The translations under genes and the position numbers were made by a program. A stretch of 64,000 nucleotides of DNA from Clostridiales bacterium (GTDB lineage: Bacteria; Bacillota; DSM-16504; Desulfitibacterales; JAICDB01), in contig JAICDB010000007.1 in assembly GCA_020063565.1 (NCBI GenBank), positions 1 to 64,000 of the forward strand, in the 5' to 3' direction. A model generated the notes under the pieces. That model was not told the DNA's origin. It was given only the letters and a program-made list of their open reading frames with translations, and made no database searches. Positions within the stretch are counted from its first letter, which is position 1, and each line of letters begins with the position of its first letter. Below, piece after piece: positions 48,685-57,275 of this stretch.

Positions 48685-48930
48685 ATGAGCAGACTTGAAA
48701 AACTGCTTCAAAAAATAAAGAACAATCCCAAGCAAGTACGTTTCAAGGAATTAGATAAGATATTAACAAAGCATGGCTTCACCAGGAGACAACCTAGTAG
48801 CGGCTCAAGCCATTACATATACTCCAAAGGTAAAACAAGGCTTGTTGTACCTTACCATCAACCTCATATAAAAACTATTTATGTTGAAAGGGCAATTAAA
48901 CTTCTTGAAGGAGTGATTAACGATGATTAA
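48685..48930 (+). CDS. hicA: HicA toxin, mRNA interferase (pair 2)
   Basis: 81 aa from ATG 48685 (GAGGTG 8 nt upstream). SSGSSHYIYSKGKTR holds the catalytic His. Paralog of the HicA at 47564-47818 but on the other strand. Overlaps its hicB by 8 nt. Confidence 0.9.
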   Translation: MSRLEKLLQKIKNNPKQVRFKELDKILTKHGFTRRQPSSGSSHYIYSKGKTRLVVPYHQPHIKTIYVERAIKLLEGVINDD

Positions 48931-49300
48931 AAAAGATCTTCAATATTATCTTAGCCTACCTTACAAAATAGTGCTCTATCCCGCCGAAGAAGGTGGATAT
49001 GTTATAGAAATACCAAGCCTCCCGGGTTGCATTAGCCAGGGTGAAACAGTACAAGAAGCTTTAGAAATGATTCAGGATGCTAAGAAATTATGGTTAGAAA
49101 CTGCCATTGAAGATAACATTGAAATACCTGAACCGTCAAAAGGCGTTGATGAATACTCCGGTAAAATAAATCTCCGCATGCCTAAATCCCTTCACAAAAC
49201 ATTAGCTGAAAAGGCCCATGAAGAAAAAGTCAGTCTGAATCAGTACATTAATTACCAACTTGCTCGAGGAATAAGCTATCAAAACAAGGTACAGAAATAA
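48923..49300 (+). CDS. hicB: HicB antitoxin (pair 2)
   Basis: 125 aa. HicB domain (EEGGYVIEIPSLPGCISQGE) and C-terminal ribbon-helix-helix MPKSLHKTLAEKAHEEKVSL. The same length as the first HicB and alike throughout, so the two pairs are an inverted duplication on either side of the nuclease relic. Confidence 0.9.
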   Translation: MIKKDLQYYLSLPYKIVLYPAEEGGYVIEIPSLPGCISQGETVQEALEMIQDAKKLWLETAIEDNIEIPEPSKGVDEYSGKINLRMPKSLHKTLAEKAHEEKVSLNQYINYQLARGISYQNKVQK

Positions 49301-49336
49301 AGGCCCTCTTCAGGGCCTTTATTTCTGGTACCTTGT
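49283..49336. terminator. Long hairpin, probable two-way terminator
   Basis: About 25-bp imperfect stem with one bulged G and a CTTC loop; core AAAGGCCCT/AGGGCCTTT at 49299-49320. It lies between convergent hicB-2 and the Csx20-like gene and includes the last codons of hicB-2. Confidence 0.75.
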
Positions 49337-49740
49337 TATTTTTTTAAATTTAACTGCTGATATTTTTTAAATCCTTTATGTTCAAATATCCTGCGTACTT
49401 CAACTTCACCGTTATTACTTTTTTCAGTTTGTACTTTTCTTTCAGTTGCAGCATAAAGAGGTATGCAGTCATGATGAAATGCCCACTGCACCATATAAAA
49501 CGTCGCTCCATAATCTCCCTGAATTAGAATATAATCTCCGGTATTTATTCTTTCTCTGAGCCAGTTACAAACCGGGCTAATATATTCCGCTAGATCATCT
49601 ATATTCGGAGGTACATTTGACCATAGTTTTTGCAAATGATCAGGTAGATACCTGATATCGCTGGCCCCCAATTCCTCTCCGGCTTCTTTTTCTTGTGTTT
49701 TGGTTAGCTTATGGGAAAATAACAGGTATAGTACGGGCAT
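49336..49740 (-). CDS. Csx20-like CRISPR accessory protein
   Basis: 134 aa. LYLLFSHKLTKTQEKEA, SDIRYLPDHLQKLWSNVPP and DYILIQGDYGATFYMVQWAF resemble the Csx20 family, thought to be ring nucleases that break down cyclic oligoadenylate signals of type III CRISPR systems. Recognition is from memory of the family pattern and should be checked. No cas10 of type III or CARF effector lies in this window. It lies between hicAB-2 and the dead ISL3 element, on the same strand as the cas genes. Confidence 0.6.
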   Translation of the reverse strand: MPVLYLLFSHKLTKTQEKEAGEELGASDIRYLPDHLQKLWSNVPPNIDDLAEYISPVCNWLRERINTGDYILIQGDYGATFYMVQWAFHHDCIPLYAATERKVQTEKSNNGEVEVRRIFEHKGFKKYQQLNLKK

Positions 49741-49822
49741 GGTATCACTGCTTTCTATTCTACATCAAATCTTTGAATGGTATTTCTTTAGGGACTTTTT
49801 TTAATGTATTATTAGAAAAAAC

Positions 49823-51033
49823 GGTTCTTCTCCATTTCCGTTGAAAAAAATAGCTAAAAAAGAAGGACATTCGTAAACCTCGGCGTAGTTAGATATTGAA
49901 CATATACTTAACTTAACCAGTAGGTATTACGAATGTCCACAATAAGTATATCATCTTTATTCCCCTTTTGTCGACTAAAATTCGTTAATTCTGAAGAAGT
50001 TGAACTTGGTATTGGTTCTGGAAAAGTAATTGAATTCAGGCCAGATCAACGTTTTAGTCCTATTTCTGCTCATTGCAAAACTAAAGGAACCAGTCAACAT
50101 TCTAAACATCAGCGTTTTCTGCGAGACCTTTCATTAGGTCCACATAAAACCTTAATACATCTCAATTATCGCAAGATATATTGCCCTCATTGCGGTCAAG
50201 TAAGAGTTGAAGAACTAGATATTGCTACTCCCGGGGGACCTAGAGTGACCAAACGCCTGGCTACTTACATACAGCAACTTTGTAAATTAATGCCCGTAAA
50301 GGCTGTGGCAGAACATCTCCATTTAGATTGGAAGACAGTCAAAGAAGTTGAAAAACAAGGACTACAAAGTGAGTTTGGTGATACAGACTATAATGGGCTG
50401 CGTTATCTGGCTGTAGATGAAATTTCTTATGGTAAACACCATAAATCCTTTTATTAAAGCAGTCACAGAATTTTGTCCGAATGCCGCTATTGTGTTTGAT
50501 ATGTTTCATATAGTTGCACAATACAGCAAAGTTATAGACCAGGTTAGAAGAGAAGAAACATCTAAAGCTGCTACGGAAACTGATAAGAAAGTTATTAAAG
50601 GCAGTCGCTGTATTTTACTAAAAAATCAAGAAAATCTCAAAGATAGTCAAAAAATACGATTGGAAGAACTACTTGCAGTTAACAAAAATCTTGCTACTGT
50701 ACATATCCTAAGAAATGAACTTAAAGCAATCTGGCAGCATAAAGACCGCCAGCAGATGGCCGAAGCCTTTGATGAATGGTGTTCAAAGACTTCAGAAGCA
50801 GATATCTCAGCGCTAAGTAAATTTGTAGAAACCCTAGAGAGACATAAGGATGGAATTCTAAATCATGCTGATTATCCGATACATACAGGCAAGCTGGAAG
50901 GAATAAACAATAAAATTAAGGTTATTAAACGACAAGCTTATGGTTTTCATGACCTGGAATATTTCATTCTTAAAATTAAACAGGCTTGCTCGGGAAAATC
51001 ATAGCTCTTAACCAACTGTTTTGGAGAAGAACC
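49823..51033 (+). mobile_element. ISL3-family insertion sequence, internally deleted
   Basis: Terminal inverted repeats start GGTTCTTCTCCA at 49823 and end as its complement at 51033. The element is 1.2 kb. I cannot see a matching 8-bp target duplication (GAAAAAAC left, ATTATGAT right), so flanks have changed or the ends are older than the present joint. It lies between the cas6 and the adaptation half of the CRISPR locus. Confidence 0.85.
49933..51004 (+). pseudogene. ISL3 transposase with internal deletion
   Basis: The N-terminal half (zinc-ribbon YCPHCGQVRVEEL, helix-turn-helix, first catalytic Asp in LAVDEISYGKHHK) runs to 50457, and the C-terminal half (NPFIKAVTEFCPNAAIVFDM, HTGKLEGINNKIKVIKRQAY) from 50417 in another frame. 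Between KHHK and NPFIK some 60 expected residues are gone, including the second catalytic Asp. Not active. Confidence 0.88.
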
Positions 51034-51182
51034 ATTATGATTAATAGGCTATCACCTTGTATTTGAAACATAATTGTTTGATTTTTATTTCTATAAAATG
51101 AAATATTTTCCTTTTATTTTTAAAAATTTACTCTATTTATTTTTTAACTAAAACTAAACTCTACTCCAATATTGAGGATAAG

Positions 51183-52163
51183 TTAAATAATTGATTTTAC
51201 GTTAACGTTTTCTGTCATAATTTGAAACTTCCCCAACCCAAACACCGTTCCCTTTCCTGCATGAATTAGTTCTGCGAGTTTTAGATACGGATAAAATTTA
51301 TCCAATTCTCCTTGAAATTTCACCTTTCCAACAAGGCCTCCCATTCTGAGCTTCATATCCTGTCGCCTGGAAAAGCGCTCCCAATCTACCCAGGTTGTAT
51401 TGTCCTCAACTTTATCAACTTTTTCTGCTTCCTCAATAACTGCGGCATAATCAAGTTCAAGTTCCTTATCATGATGGAAATACAGTATTGAAGAAACCCT
51501 TCTCAAGATGTTTCTCATCAAGATATGAAATTGCAGATTATTAACCATCTGTCTTTGATATTTGAGACGCAATGGAGTAATCAGTTTTAGTTCTATTTGT
51601 GAAATATTTTTTAAAGTATTCTTCAAAACATCTTTTCCGCTTACTGACAAGTCAATATTCTTTACCAGCGGTATTTCACTGGTATAGATAATTTCTTCCT
51701 GAGTTGTTAGTGGATTAACAGCAGCAATTTCCTTGATATTGTATTTTCTCCTTCCTTTGCCAATCCCCATTTCTCCAAGTTTTTCAAAAGCTACAATAAA
51801 ATAAGGCAAATATTCTATACATTTACCCATGAGTAGTACATTAAAGTGAAGTTCTTCTCCGGCAGTGTAAGATGTTTTTCTTTCCGGAGGAGGTTCTATC
51901 ACAAAAGGTCTTGGTATATCATCATAGTTCTTTAAAACTTCTGTTCCCGGCGGAGGTGAAGTTTCGAATACATAAGCATACGGGCAAGTATTTTGTAATA
52001 AACAGCCTGTACATTTTTTTCTTCCTTGCTGCGAACAGGCAATTTTTTTAAAAGCAGCCCCAAAACCGCCTCGGAATGTGGAACCTTTGAATGGTGGCAG
52101 TTCCAATCCTTCTTTTCCTGCTACAATTGCAAAGCGATAAGCTGCAATACGAAAATTTTCCAT
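51183..52163 (-). CDS. cas6: CRISPR RNA-processing endonuclease Cas6
   Basis: 326 aa RAMP protein of the COG5551 type. The N-terminus has FKGSTFRGGFGAAFKKIAC followed by a cysteine set (CTGC...CPYAYVFET), the C-terminus the glycine-rich loop HAGKGTVFGLGKF. Cuts the array transcript within repeats, leaving the 8-nt ATTGAAAG handle on each crRNA (from the repeat sequence). 48 nt after hepT and the last gene before the ISL3 insertion. Confidence 0.88.
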   Translation of the reverse strand: MENFRIAAYRFAIVAGKEGLELPPFKGSTFRGGFGAAFKKIACSQQGRKKCTGCLLQNTCPYAYVFETSPPPGTEVLKNYDDIPRPFVIEPPPERKTSYTAGEELHFNVLLMGKCIEYLPYFIVAFEKLGEMGIGKGRRKYNIKEIAAVNPLTTQEEIIYTSEIPLVKNIDLSVSGKDVLKNTLKNISQIELKLITPLRLKYQRQMVNNLQFHILMRNILRRVSSILYFHHDKELELDYAAVIEEAEKVDKVEDNTTWVDWERFSRRQDMKLRMGGLVGKVKFQGELDKFYPYLKLAELIHAGKGTVFGLGKFQIMTENVNVKSII

Positions 52164-52211
52164 AATTAATTAATCCCCTTTATTTTAGTTTTTACCTGGG
52201 GGCAAGGTTAA

Positions 52212-52622
52212 CTAAATAAAATTTATAATCGCTTTAGAAAAATCTTCAAAGTCTTGTAGTTTTTTAGTTAATATTTCATAAACCAGCCTTTGGTCTATAT
52301 CAATATAATCATGCACAAGAATGTTTCTGAATTTAACCATGCCTTTTATTTTGTCTGCTAAATTCTTCGAAATAACTTTATTTTTTGCCAGTATTATAAA
52401 CACATTTGTTTCAGAATCAGGAACCTCTAACTTTTGCCTAGAAATTATATAATTCCCAATATCTATACAACACTGAATACATACCTGTAAATACCTTTCC
52501 ACAATAGCCTGCATGTCTTCATTGTTCAAATATTCATCATAGCTAATATTTGAAAACCGTTGCAGCTTTCCCATGTTTTTATTTAATTTGCGGAGTCTAG
52601 CTTCTATTACTCTTATATCCAA
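52212..52622 (-). CDS. hepT: HepT-like HEPN ribonuclease toxin
   Basis: 136 aa, all-helical HEPN (DUF86) protein. The RNase motif R-x4-H-x-Y is at R99, H104, Y106 (RNILVHDY). Paired with the MNT antitoxin gene, which it overlaps by 26 nt. Placed within the cas gene cluster between cas5 and cas6. Confidence 0.88.
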   Translation of the reverse strand: MDIRVIEARLRKLNKNMGKLQRFSNISYDEYLNNEDMQAIVERYLQVCIQCCIDIGNYIISRQKLEVPDSETNVFIILAKNKVISKNLADKIKGMVKFRNILVHDYIDIDQRLVYEILTKKLQDFEDFSKAIINFI

Positions 52623-53034
52623 CTCCTAGCCCCCCTTCTTTTATTTCATTACACAGGTACCTGGAATGAAAATCAAAAAACCTTATATAATCATAATATC
52701 TACTCAAAAAATGCATCTGGTATATTGCCCTTTTGTCAGCATCTTTTTCATAAATAATTTTGCCTTCTTTAATAACCTGGAATTGCAAAATATAAGAGGA
52801 GTTATTTAAAATAATCAAATCAACTTCTTTCCCCAAAATTTTCTCAAGTTCCATCGCTCTTTCAATTCGATAATTAATTGCTTCGTCAGGCACATTTTCC
52901 ATTAATACAGCAATATCAAAATCACTATCCTCACGAGCTACTCCAACAGCGCGGGAGCCGAAAAGATAGGCTGCAATAATGTTGTTATCTTTTGAAAAAA
53001 ACTCTTTTACTTTTTTATAATCTAGTTTTTTCAT
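52597..53034 (-). CDS. mntA: MntA-like minimal nucleotidyltransferase antitoxin
   Basis: 145 aa from ATG 53034 (AAAGGA 8 nt upstream). Polymerase-beta-type motif GS-x10-D-x-D: S27, D38, D40 in GSRAVGVAREDSDFDIAV. MntA proteins neutralise HepT by adding AMP groups to it. The start is 58 nt after cas5, with a strong hairpin between. Confidence 0.88.
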   Translation of the reverse strand: MKKLDYKKVKEFFSKDNNIIAAYLFGSRAVGVAREDSDFDIAVLMENVPDEAINYRIERAMELEKILGKEVDLIILNNSSYILQFQVIKEGKIIYEKDADKRAIYQMHFLSRYYDYIRFFDFHSRYLCNEIKEGGLGVGYKSNRS

Positions 53035-53065
53035 TTGAAACATCCTTTGTTTTTGAAAACTTTGT

Positions 53066-53086
53066 ACCCCGGCTGTAGACCGGGGT
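53066..53086 (-). terminator. Hairpin between cas5 and mntA
   Basis: Perfect 7-bp GC-rich stem ACCCCGG/CCGGGGT, 7-nt loop. The T tract on the minus strand is short and late. It lies upstream of mntA and downstream of nothing but the cas5 stop, so it can weaken read-through from the interference operon or serve as an RNA-processing point. Confidence 0.5.
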
Positions 53087-53092
53087 TCTTTA

Positions 53093-53842
53093 CTATACTA
53101 TTTCTTCCTGCAACCAGGATAATTTTTCCAACCACCACTTAGGAAGTATTAATTTTTTTTCCTGGCCATCTAACAATACAATAGCTTGCATTACATTCTG
53201 TGTTATACCCTTTCCCACCACATATTTCGGTGTATGCCATAACAATTCATATGCGTAAAATTTGCTAAAATCCTCAATTTGCAAAGGCAATGGCCATGTT
53301 TCGGATTTAATTTCTGTATCTTTTAATTCACTACTTTCTGATACACCAACAATTTGAACCATCGTTCTTTTTTTCCCTAACAAAAATACTTGTCCGGTAA
53401 CATAATTATTTAAGATTTGTTTATTAGAACTTACAGCCCAAGTAACAAATATTTGATTTGGCTTAACTACTTCAATAGTTCCGTAAGTAGGAACTATTTT
53501 TCTTTCACTAAACTGCCACTTCCCTTTCTTGTAATTACTATATTTATTTGTGCTTGGTTTTAATTCATCTATCACATTAAAGACATACTCATTTTTTTGT
53601 ATACGGGATTCAAAAATTCCCGGCAAAAACCAAATTGGTTCTTTCTTAACATCATACCATGTAAAAAAATCGCTGCTCATATTTTTAGTTATAGAGCCAA
53701 ATTTACGAGTTTTTCCTCTGGTTAAAGCAGCATAGAGGGCTTCCGGGGTAATGAAATCTGTAGTCTTATATTCCGTACCATAATCAGATTTGACAAGGGA
53801 AAAATGCCCACATGTTCTTAAGCTTAACATCCTTACATACAT
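53093..53842 (-). CDS. cas5: Cas5 of the interference complex (Csc1-like)
   Basis: 249 aa RAMP protein expected to cap the 5' handle of crRNA. The N-terminal strand MYVRMLSLRTCGHFSLVKSD is followed by YKTTDFITPEALYAALTRG, which by pattern recalls Csc1 (type I-D Cas5: YET-x-x-I-x-NYAL-YAL). 16 nt after cas7. The subtype call is by pattern only. Confidence 0.65.
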   Translation of the reverse strand: MYVRMLSLRTCGHFSLVKSDYGTEYKTTDFITPEALYAALTRGKTRKFGSITKNMSSDFFTWYDVKKEPIWFLPGIFESRIQKNEYVFNVIDELKPSTNKYSNYKKGKWQFSERKIVPTYGTIEVVKPNQIFVTWAVSSNKQILNNYVTGQVFLLGKKRTMVQIVGVSESSELKDTEIKSETWPLPLQIEDFSKFYAYELLWHTPKYVVGKGITQNVMQAIVLLDGQEKKLILPKWWLEKLSWLQEEIV

Positions 53843-53858
53843 TTCACTTCACCTACAA

Positions 53859-54785
53859 TTATAAGCTGTTCCAGTATTCTTTAAATAACTCGGGCAACTT
53901 ATTCTTTATTGATTTTATTTCTTCATTATCAGTAATTACTGAATTAGATTCAAATTTATATTTACCGGTATTGATTTTATTTTTTATTTCTTCTTCTGTA
54001 TTATTTTCTAAAAGATCAAGAATTGAAAATTCCGGCATTCCTTCTGCTACTGCAATAAACTCAGTTTGAAATTTACCGTGATTTGCCGAATATTTTCCAT
54101 ACCCATGAACATCAGCTCTTTGAACTGCAGCTAGATATCCTGTAATATCTAAGGCAGTAGGTGACTCTATAATTGTAATGAAAGGAAACTTGGTACCGGC
54201 TTTAACATATTCATATAAATGATAGGATTCAGAACCTCTCTCTTCTTTTAAGTTCTCATTAACAGTATTTCCTATACCCAGACCTTCCTCAGAAGTTGTA
54301 CTTGCAACACATTCATCAGCACTTTGAAGGGACCATGTATCAAAATAACGAATTCGCGAAAAGGTTCCTCCTTTCCCTGCTTCCAACGCTCCAAATAATG
54401 AACAGTTCCAACACGTTACACAAAGTGGAGCAGGAATTGTGCAGGGTTTTCCAAATTTGCTCTCAAATTCATCTTTCCAAACACCATTATTTTCTTCAAC
54501 CATTTCTCTAAACAAGCTCATATGTGCTCTTCTTTCTATGCCTTTAAGTTTTCTACTTATAAATTCGGCCCTCTTTTTACCTAGCAAATCAATCTTGTCC
54601 ACATATGTTTCATTGGAAAAACCCTCATGGCTAACGGGTATAAATCTGGTAGTAACCGTTTTAATACCGACAATAGTCACAACTCCCCTATTAAATACCG
54701 GAGGGAGAACTCTTTCATCTTTCTTTTTCTTTTCAGGTATTAATACCTTTTCTATAGGCTGCAATACATTTTGCAATATCTCCAT
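53859..54785 (-). CDS. cas7: Cas7 backbone protein (Csc2-like)
   Basis: 308 aa. Forms the crRNA-bound backbone. GVVTIVGIKTVTTRFIPVSH is the first RAMP strand; the cysteines CVTCWNCSLFG (C122, C125, C128) suggest a zinc site as in Csc2; the C-terminal segment ITGYLAAVQRADVHGYGKYS resembles the conserved glycine-rich end of Csc2 proteins. It does not resemble Csa2 or the DevR-type Cas7. Starts at the stop codon of the upstream helical gene (1-nt overlap). Confidence 0.7.
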   Translation of the reverse strand: MEILQNVLQPIEKVLIPEKKKKDERVLPPVFNRGVVTIVGIKTVTTRFIPVSHEGFSNETYVDKIDLLGKKRAEFISRKLKGIERRAHMSLFREMVEENNGVWKDEFESKFGKPCTIPAPLCVTCWNCSLFGALEAGKGGTFSRIRYFDTWSLQSADECVASTTSEEGLGIGNTVNENLKEERGSESYHLYEYVKAGTKFPFITIIESPTALDITGYLAAVQRADVHGYGKYSANHGKFQTEFIAVAEGMPEFSILDLLENNTEEEIKNKINTGKYKFESNSVITDNEEIKSIKNKLPELFKEYWNSL

Positions 54786-55408
54786 TATTTGTCACTCTCC
54801 TTTTTGAAATTTTTATAATATTGGATTCTATTTTTAAGGTGTTCTTTAGCCAACTCCAGTGATTTTTCCAGGCTACTTTCCGGAATCCCTAATTCTTCTA
54901 ATGCAAAATTTTTCATTTCATTATTAAAATTATCATCTATTACTTGCTGTTCGAAAGCATCAATATCCCCACTATGCTTATTGGCATATTTGTCAGCAAG
55001 CACCCAGCTATTAGACATGACATTCATTATTCTTCCAAGCAAACTAGCTTTCCAGTGCCGTAAATCGTTTTTATCAATTTTTTTACTTTCTAAAAACAAT
55101 TTAAGTTTATCAATCTCATTTAAGATTTTATTTTCTTGTTCAATACTTAATCTGATCTTCTTATTTGGATCTCTTCCTTTTATTAATCTGGCAATCTTAT
55201 TTTTCCATTCAGTCATTGCAGGCCCTATTTCGCAGTTGAAATACTCTAAATACGCCAAAAGTTCCCTGGGGTATTTCTCAAGTTTATTAGGTTTGGCATT
55301 TCTTATCTCCTCTCTACGAATAGGAAACTCTTCAATCTCATCAAGAATCATACATATCCTTTCAGTAGCATACTGTATCACTTCAGATTGAACTTTCCTG
55401 GAACTCAT
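54785..55408 (-). CDS. Helical protein, candidate small subunit (Cas11-like)
   Basis: 207 aa, not recognised by family. Nearly all helical by composition, charged, no cysteine cluster, no membrane span (for example LNEIDKLKLFLESKKIDKND and ASLLGRIMNVMSNSWVLAD). It overlaps the large-subunit gene by 26 nt and cas7 by 1 nt, the place where a small subunit is found in split type I complexes. Longer than Csa5 (about 150 aa). In type I-D the Cas11 part is the C-terminus of Cas10d; here it would be a separate gene. Confidence 0.6.
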   Translation of the reverse strand: MSSRKVQSEVIQYATERICMILDEIEEFPIRREEIRNAKPNKLEKYPRELLAYLEYFNCEIGPAMTEWKNKIARLIKGRDPNKKIRLSIEQENKILNEIDKLKLFLESKKIDKNDLRHWKASLLGRIMNVMSNSWVLADKYANKHSGDIDAFEQQVIDDNFNNEMKNFALEELGIPESSLEKSLELAKEHLKNRIQYYKNFKKESDK

Positions 55409-57257
55409 CCTTACCCTCCTCTAACATGAAAATTAAATTTGTTAACTCCGTCTTTTCTTTTAAAGAAAAAGATTGAAACTTCTCTCGTAATATATGAGAA
55501 AAAACTTCTAAAGGTTTTTCTGTCAAAACCTCTGCAAGATGTAATCTATATTTTAATTTGTCTTTTTTCCTTAAGCTAGAAAATTTATTTACCACACGTT
55601 TCAAATATTTTAGCTGTTTTTCTGCCTTTTCAATATTTATTGCTCTGTTATCTATAAATATTTTTTCGCTGAAATCTTCTTTTAGTTCCGGTAATGTATT
55701 AAAGAAAAATGTTCCCTGGTTATTATTCAGTTTTCTAATCCAAAGAATCAAATGCAACAGAATATAAAAATGTGACTGAAATCTTTTTTGCTCAATATTT
55801 ATAGGATTAGGGAGAGTTACTACACAAAGTGGCGTTTCTCCTATTCCCACTTTAAATATATGAATATCAGATACTTTTCTAACCTTAATAAAATTTTTAA
55901 CTTCATCACTATACTCATTTAATAAAAAATTTTCAAAAGAGTTCTCCCGTTGCACTTGCTCCTGATCTTTCTGCCAATTTTTTATTTCCTTTTCTATATT
56001 CTCATGCAGCTCCTTCAATTTTTCATCTGCCATACTATTATAAAAAAATAACAAGTTTTCCTGTTTAGGGATCCATCCCTTAACAGGATTGCCGGTTCCG
56101 GCAAATCCTAAATGGAGGTAAGCATAAAATGCGCAATTTACACAAATTCTTTCTTTAGCTTTGTAAATTGAATGATTATGAAACTTAGTAAAGGAGTCAT
56201 TTGCTATTATTGTAGCCCCTTCCAGTATTGCAGGTCTTGTACCACAAATTCTACATATAGTCCTGTCACCAACTAGAGCAAATTCACCACTAAGTGCTTC
56301 TCCGGCTAAGGTCGTTTCCCTGGTCAGTTCATTTAATAATTTAATAGCGCTGTAATCTAAATAATTATCTTTTTTATGATGGTAGGGAGTTAACCACTTG
56401 CCATTTTCCTCAATTTCTTTTTTGAAATTTTGTAAAAGGTTTATAAATAGTTCCTGCAATTTATCTTTATATATTAACTCTTTTTCATTCAATCGTTTAT
56501 GAATTTTCTTTTTAGCATCTGAGTCATTAAAGTCATAATTTTCCTCAAAATTTAGGGCTAGGGCAAGTTCTCTCGAATCTATCAATTCATAATCTGTAAC
56601 TAATCGCCTCAAGAATTCAGCAGGGCTTTGGAGCTCATTACCTACAGTACCATAAAAGAAGGCAATATTTGCGAGTATATTTTGCAATTTCTCTTCAAAC
56701 CATCCCTCATTTTCAAGTATTTTTAATAAATAACTTCTTACTGATAACTCTAAATTTTTTGCCCATTCTTTTGGAACAACCATCACCGGGAATGGTTGAA
56801 TATTACTATTATGGTACTCACTTAATCTTTTTTGTTGTCCCCCAAAAATCCCTTTCTCTAAATTTGGATCCTCATTAAAATAAAGCTCTGGCAACGTTTC
56901 TGATAATCCGTTCCAAATAATTTCTTTTATGTACCTTAAAGGTTTTTCCGTTGTAATTAAAAAATAATGTGAATGAATGTCGCTGGCTATTGGGCAGAAA
57001 TTTTCTCTGAACTCCTCTTTTAAATAAAATGCTGAACATTGTCCTAAAAAACTGTTAAAAAGTAAACTACCAAGAAAAATCTCCTTTCTCATATCTACTG
57101 GCTGGTTAAGTTTTAAAAAAAGTAATTTCTGATTATCTACAGGCCAAGATTTAAAAGACAGCTTATCATCAACTGCATTCAAAATTTCTACATAATCTAT
57201 ATCATTTATTTCTTGTGCCTTTAAAAAATCTTTTATATTTTTTTTAACCTGTTCCAA
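55383..57257 (-). CDS. Type I large subunit with zinc finger (Cas10d core or Cas8-like)
   Basis: 624 aa. Zinc-finger cysteines C335-x2-C338 (CRICGTRPA) and C372-x2-C375 (CVNC). No HD motif and no GGDD palm motif. A zinc finger in mid-protein is found in Cas10d/Csc3 and in Cas8b; the neighbours (Csc1/Csc2-like, WYL regulator) favour Cas10d without its HD domain. Expected to recognise PAM and hold Cas3. 18 nt after the HD gene and overlapping the helical gene. Confidence 0.7.
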   Translation of the reverse strand: MEQVKKNIKDFLKAQEINDIDYVEILNAVDDKLSFKSWPVDNQKLLFLKLNQPVDMRKEIFLGSLLFNSFLGQCSAFYLKEEFRENFCPIASDIHSHYFLITTEKPLRYIKEIIWNGLSETLPELYFNEDPNLEKGIFGGQQKRLSEYHNSNIQPFPVMVVPKEWAKNLELSVRSYLLKILENEGWFEEKLQNILANIAFFYGTVGNELQSPAEFLRRLVTDYELIDSRELALALNFEENYDFNDSDAKKKIHKRLNEKELIYKDKLQELFINLLQNFKKEIEENGKWLTPYHHKKDNYLDYSAIKLLNELTRETTLAGEALSGEFALVGDRTICRICGTRPAILEGATIIANDSFTKFHNHSIYKAKERICVNCAFYAYLHLGFAGTGNPVKGWIPKQENLLFFYNSMADEKLKELHENIEKEIKNWQKDQEQVQRENSFENFLLNEYSDEVKNFIKVRKVSDIHIFKVGIGETPLCVVTLPNPINIEQKRFQSHFYILLHLILWIRKLNNNQGTFFFNTLPELKEDFSEKIFIDNRAINIEKAEKQLKYLKRVVNKFSSLRKKDKLKYRLHLAEVLTEKPLEVFSHILREKFQSFSLKEKTELTNLIFMLEEGKDEFQESSI

Positions 57258-57275
57258 TGCCTGAACCTCCTTTCT

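Noticed and set aside
49815-51041. 8-bp target duplication of the ISL3 element
   Set aside because: The flanking octamers do not match, so I give only the inverted repeats.
55383-57257. Active Cas10 palm (cyclic-oligoadenylate synthase) in the large subunit
   Set aside because: No GGDD motif is present, so it cannot be called a type III Cas10 or linked in that way to the Csx20-like gene.
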